This document shows positions 5,086 through 5,557 of a DNA stretch of 5,557 bases, one piece after another. A model generated the notes under the pieces. The model did no database searches and was not told the origin of the DNA. It was given only the letters and a program-made list of their open reading frames with translations. Source of the stretch: Caldivirga sp. UBA161 (GTDB lineage: Archaea > Thermoproteota > Thermoprotei > Thermoproteales > Thermocladiaceae); the NCBI RefSeq assembly GCF_002506515.1, contig NZ_DAXS01000002.1, positions 11,866 through 17,422 of the forward strand, written 5' to 3'. Both the position numbers and the translations under genes were made by a program. Positions within the stretch are counted from its first letter, which is position 1; each line of letters opens with the position of its first letter.

Positions 5086-5557
5086 CTAGTACTTATCGTA
5101 GAATGCTTGCCTCAACGTTGATCCTATTAACCCTATTACCACCCTTGCATGAGGTATGGGTAGATTGTAGAAGCCGTGAATCATACCATTAAATCTAACA
5201 ACTACAGTTGGTACACCTGCCTCTGAGAGTTTAACTGCATATGTTTACGCAGAGTCCCTTAATGGATCATATTCTGAGGTTACAATTAATGCAGGCGGTA
5301 GGTTGCTAAAGTCGTTAATCAGTATTGGTGAGAATCTTGGATCAAGCGCATCAGTTAAATTCCTTAAGTAAGCCTTATTGAAGAAATCCATATCATCCTT
5401 ATCCAGGAGGAAGCCTGTGGAATATCCCCTAATACTGTAGGATGCAACATCCACGCCTACAAATGGGTTCACCAAAACTTGGTACTTAAGACTTGGCCTT
5501 AATCCCTTATCCCTAACCATTATAGCCACCACTGCCGCTAAATTACCTCCTGCACTA
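5086..5557 (-). pseudogene. HSL-family alpha/beta-hydrolase (carboxylesterase/lipase), 3' part, with an in-frame stop
   Basis: The first codons on the minus strand (5556 onward) read SAGGNLAAVVAIMV, the nucleophile elbow of hormone-sensitive-lipase-type esterases (GDSAGG, the catalytic Ser at the very edge; the remaining T at 5557 fits the Asp codon). SEYDPLRD (about 5277-5254) gives the catalytic Asp, and GMIHGF (His codon 5178-5176) the catalytic His. Between them, at 5247-5245, is a TAA directly after RDSA. The same frame then runs on for 52 more well-conserved codons (TYAVKLSEAGVPTVVVRFNG and on) to TAG at 5088-5086. Family members usually have Glu at this place, so a single GAA to TAA change explains it. 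As it stands the product ends before the catalytic His and should be inactive. The N-terminal half with the HGGG oxyanion motif lies outside the window, so a full gene length cannot be judged. The parent would hydrolyse short-chain esters in the cytoplasm. Confidence 0.88.

Noticed and set aside
3275..5557. General sequencing error as the cause of all broken frames
   Set aside because: trpB2 and the barrel gene are fully intact over more than 2.2 kb, and the lesions include truncation and stops, not only homopolymer changes. Individual homopolymer shifts could still be errors.

Overview
The window looks like hyperthermophilic crenarchaeal DNA, most likely Thermoproteales and close to Caldivirga. 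The evidence is TATA-type archaeal promoters, a leaderless gene, a TTG start with an archaeal Shine-Dalgarno sequence, a TrpB2-type tryptophan synthase beta chain, and a tRNA 3' half standing alone. Caldivirga maquilingensis is the published case of split and tri-split tRNAs, which is what points to this genus. The assignment is by inference, since no database could be searched.

Layout. Bases 70-1377 (+) encode an intact TrpB2 with its own promoter. A gene-free stretch with two perfect hairpin-forming inverted repeats follows (1378-1746). Everything recognisable to the right lies on the minus strand. There is a complete intron-free tRNA-Lys(UUU) at 1747-1821 with its own TATA box. Next is an intact, secreted or membrane-anchored, cysteine-rich protein that reads as an eight-stranded (beta/alpha) barrel with glycosidase-like glutamates (1930-2877). 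It is leaderless, and a perfect palindrome covers its TATA/start region. Bases 2908-3274 hold no gene I can name.

From 3275 to the right edge, the protein genes are all broken. They are a two-TM potassium channel with an RCK/TrkA domain carrying about seven frameshifts (3275-4237), the C-terminal half of an MFS permease resembling the phosphate:H+ symporter family (4517-5080), and an HSL-family esterase/lipase with one nonsense codon (5086-5557, running off the window). Inside this decaying segment sits the highlight: a split-tRNA gene (4354-about 4409). It encodes only the 3' half of a tRNA, most likely tRNA-Gly, preceded by a GC-rich leader, a well-placed TATA box and followed by a T5 stop. 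No 5' half lies near it.

How the genes work together: there is no metabolic operon here. TrpB2 and the barrel protein are independent single-gene units, and the two RNA genes have their own promoters. The split tRNA has to be completed in trans by transcripts made elsewhere in the genome. The decayed permease, channel and esterase suggest that the sequence flanking the split tRNA is tolerant of insertion, deletion and rearrangement.
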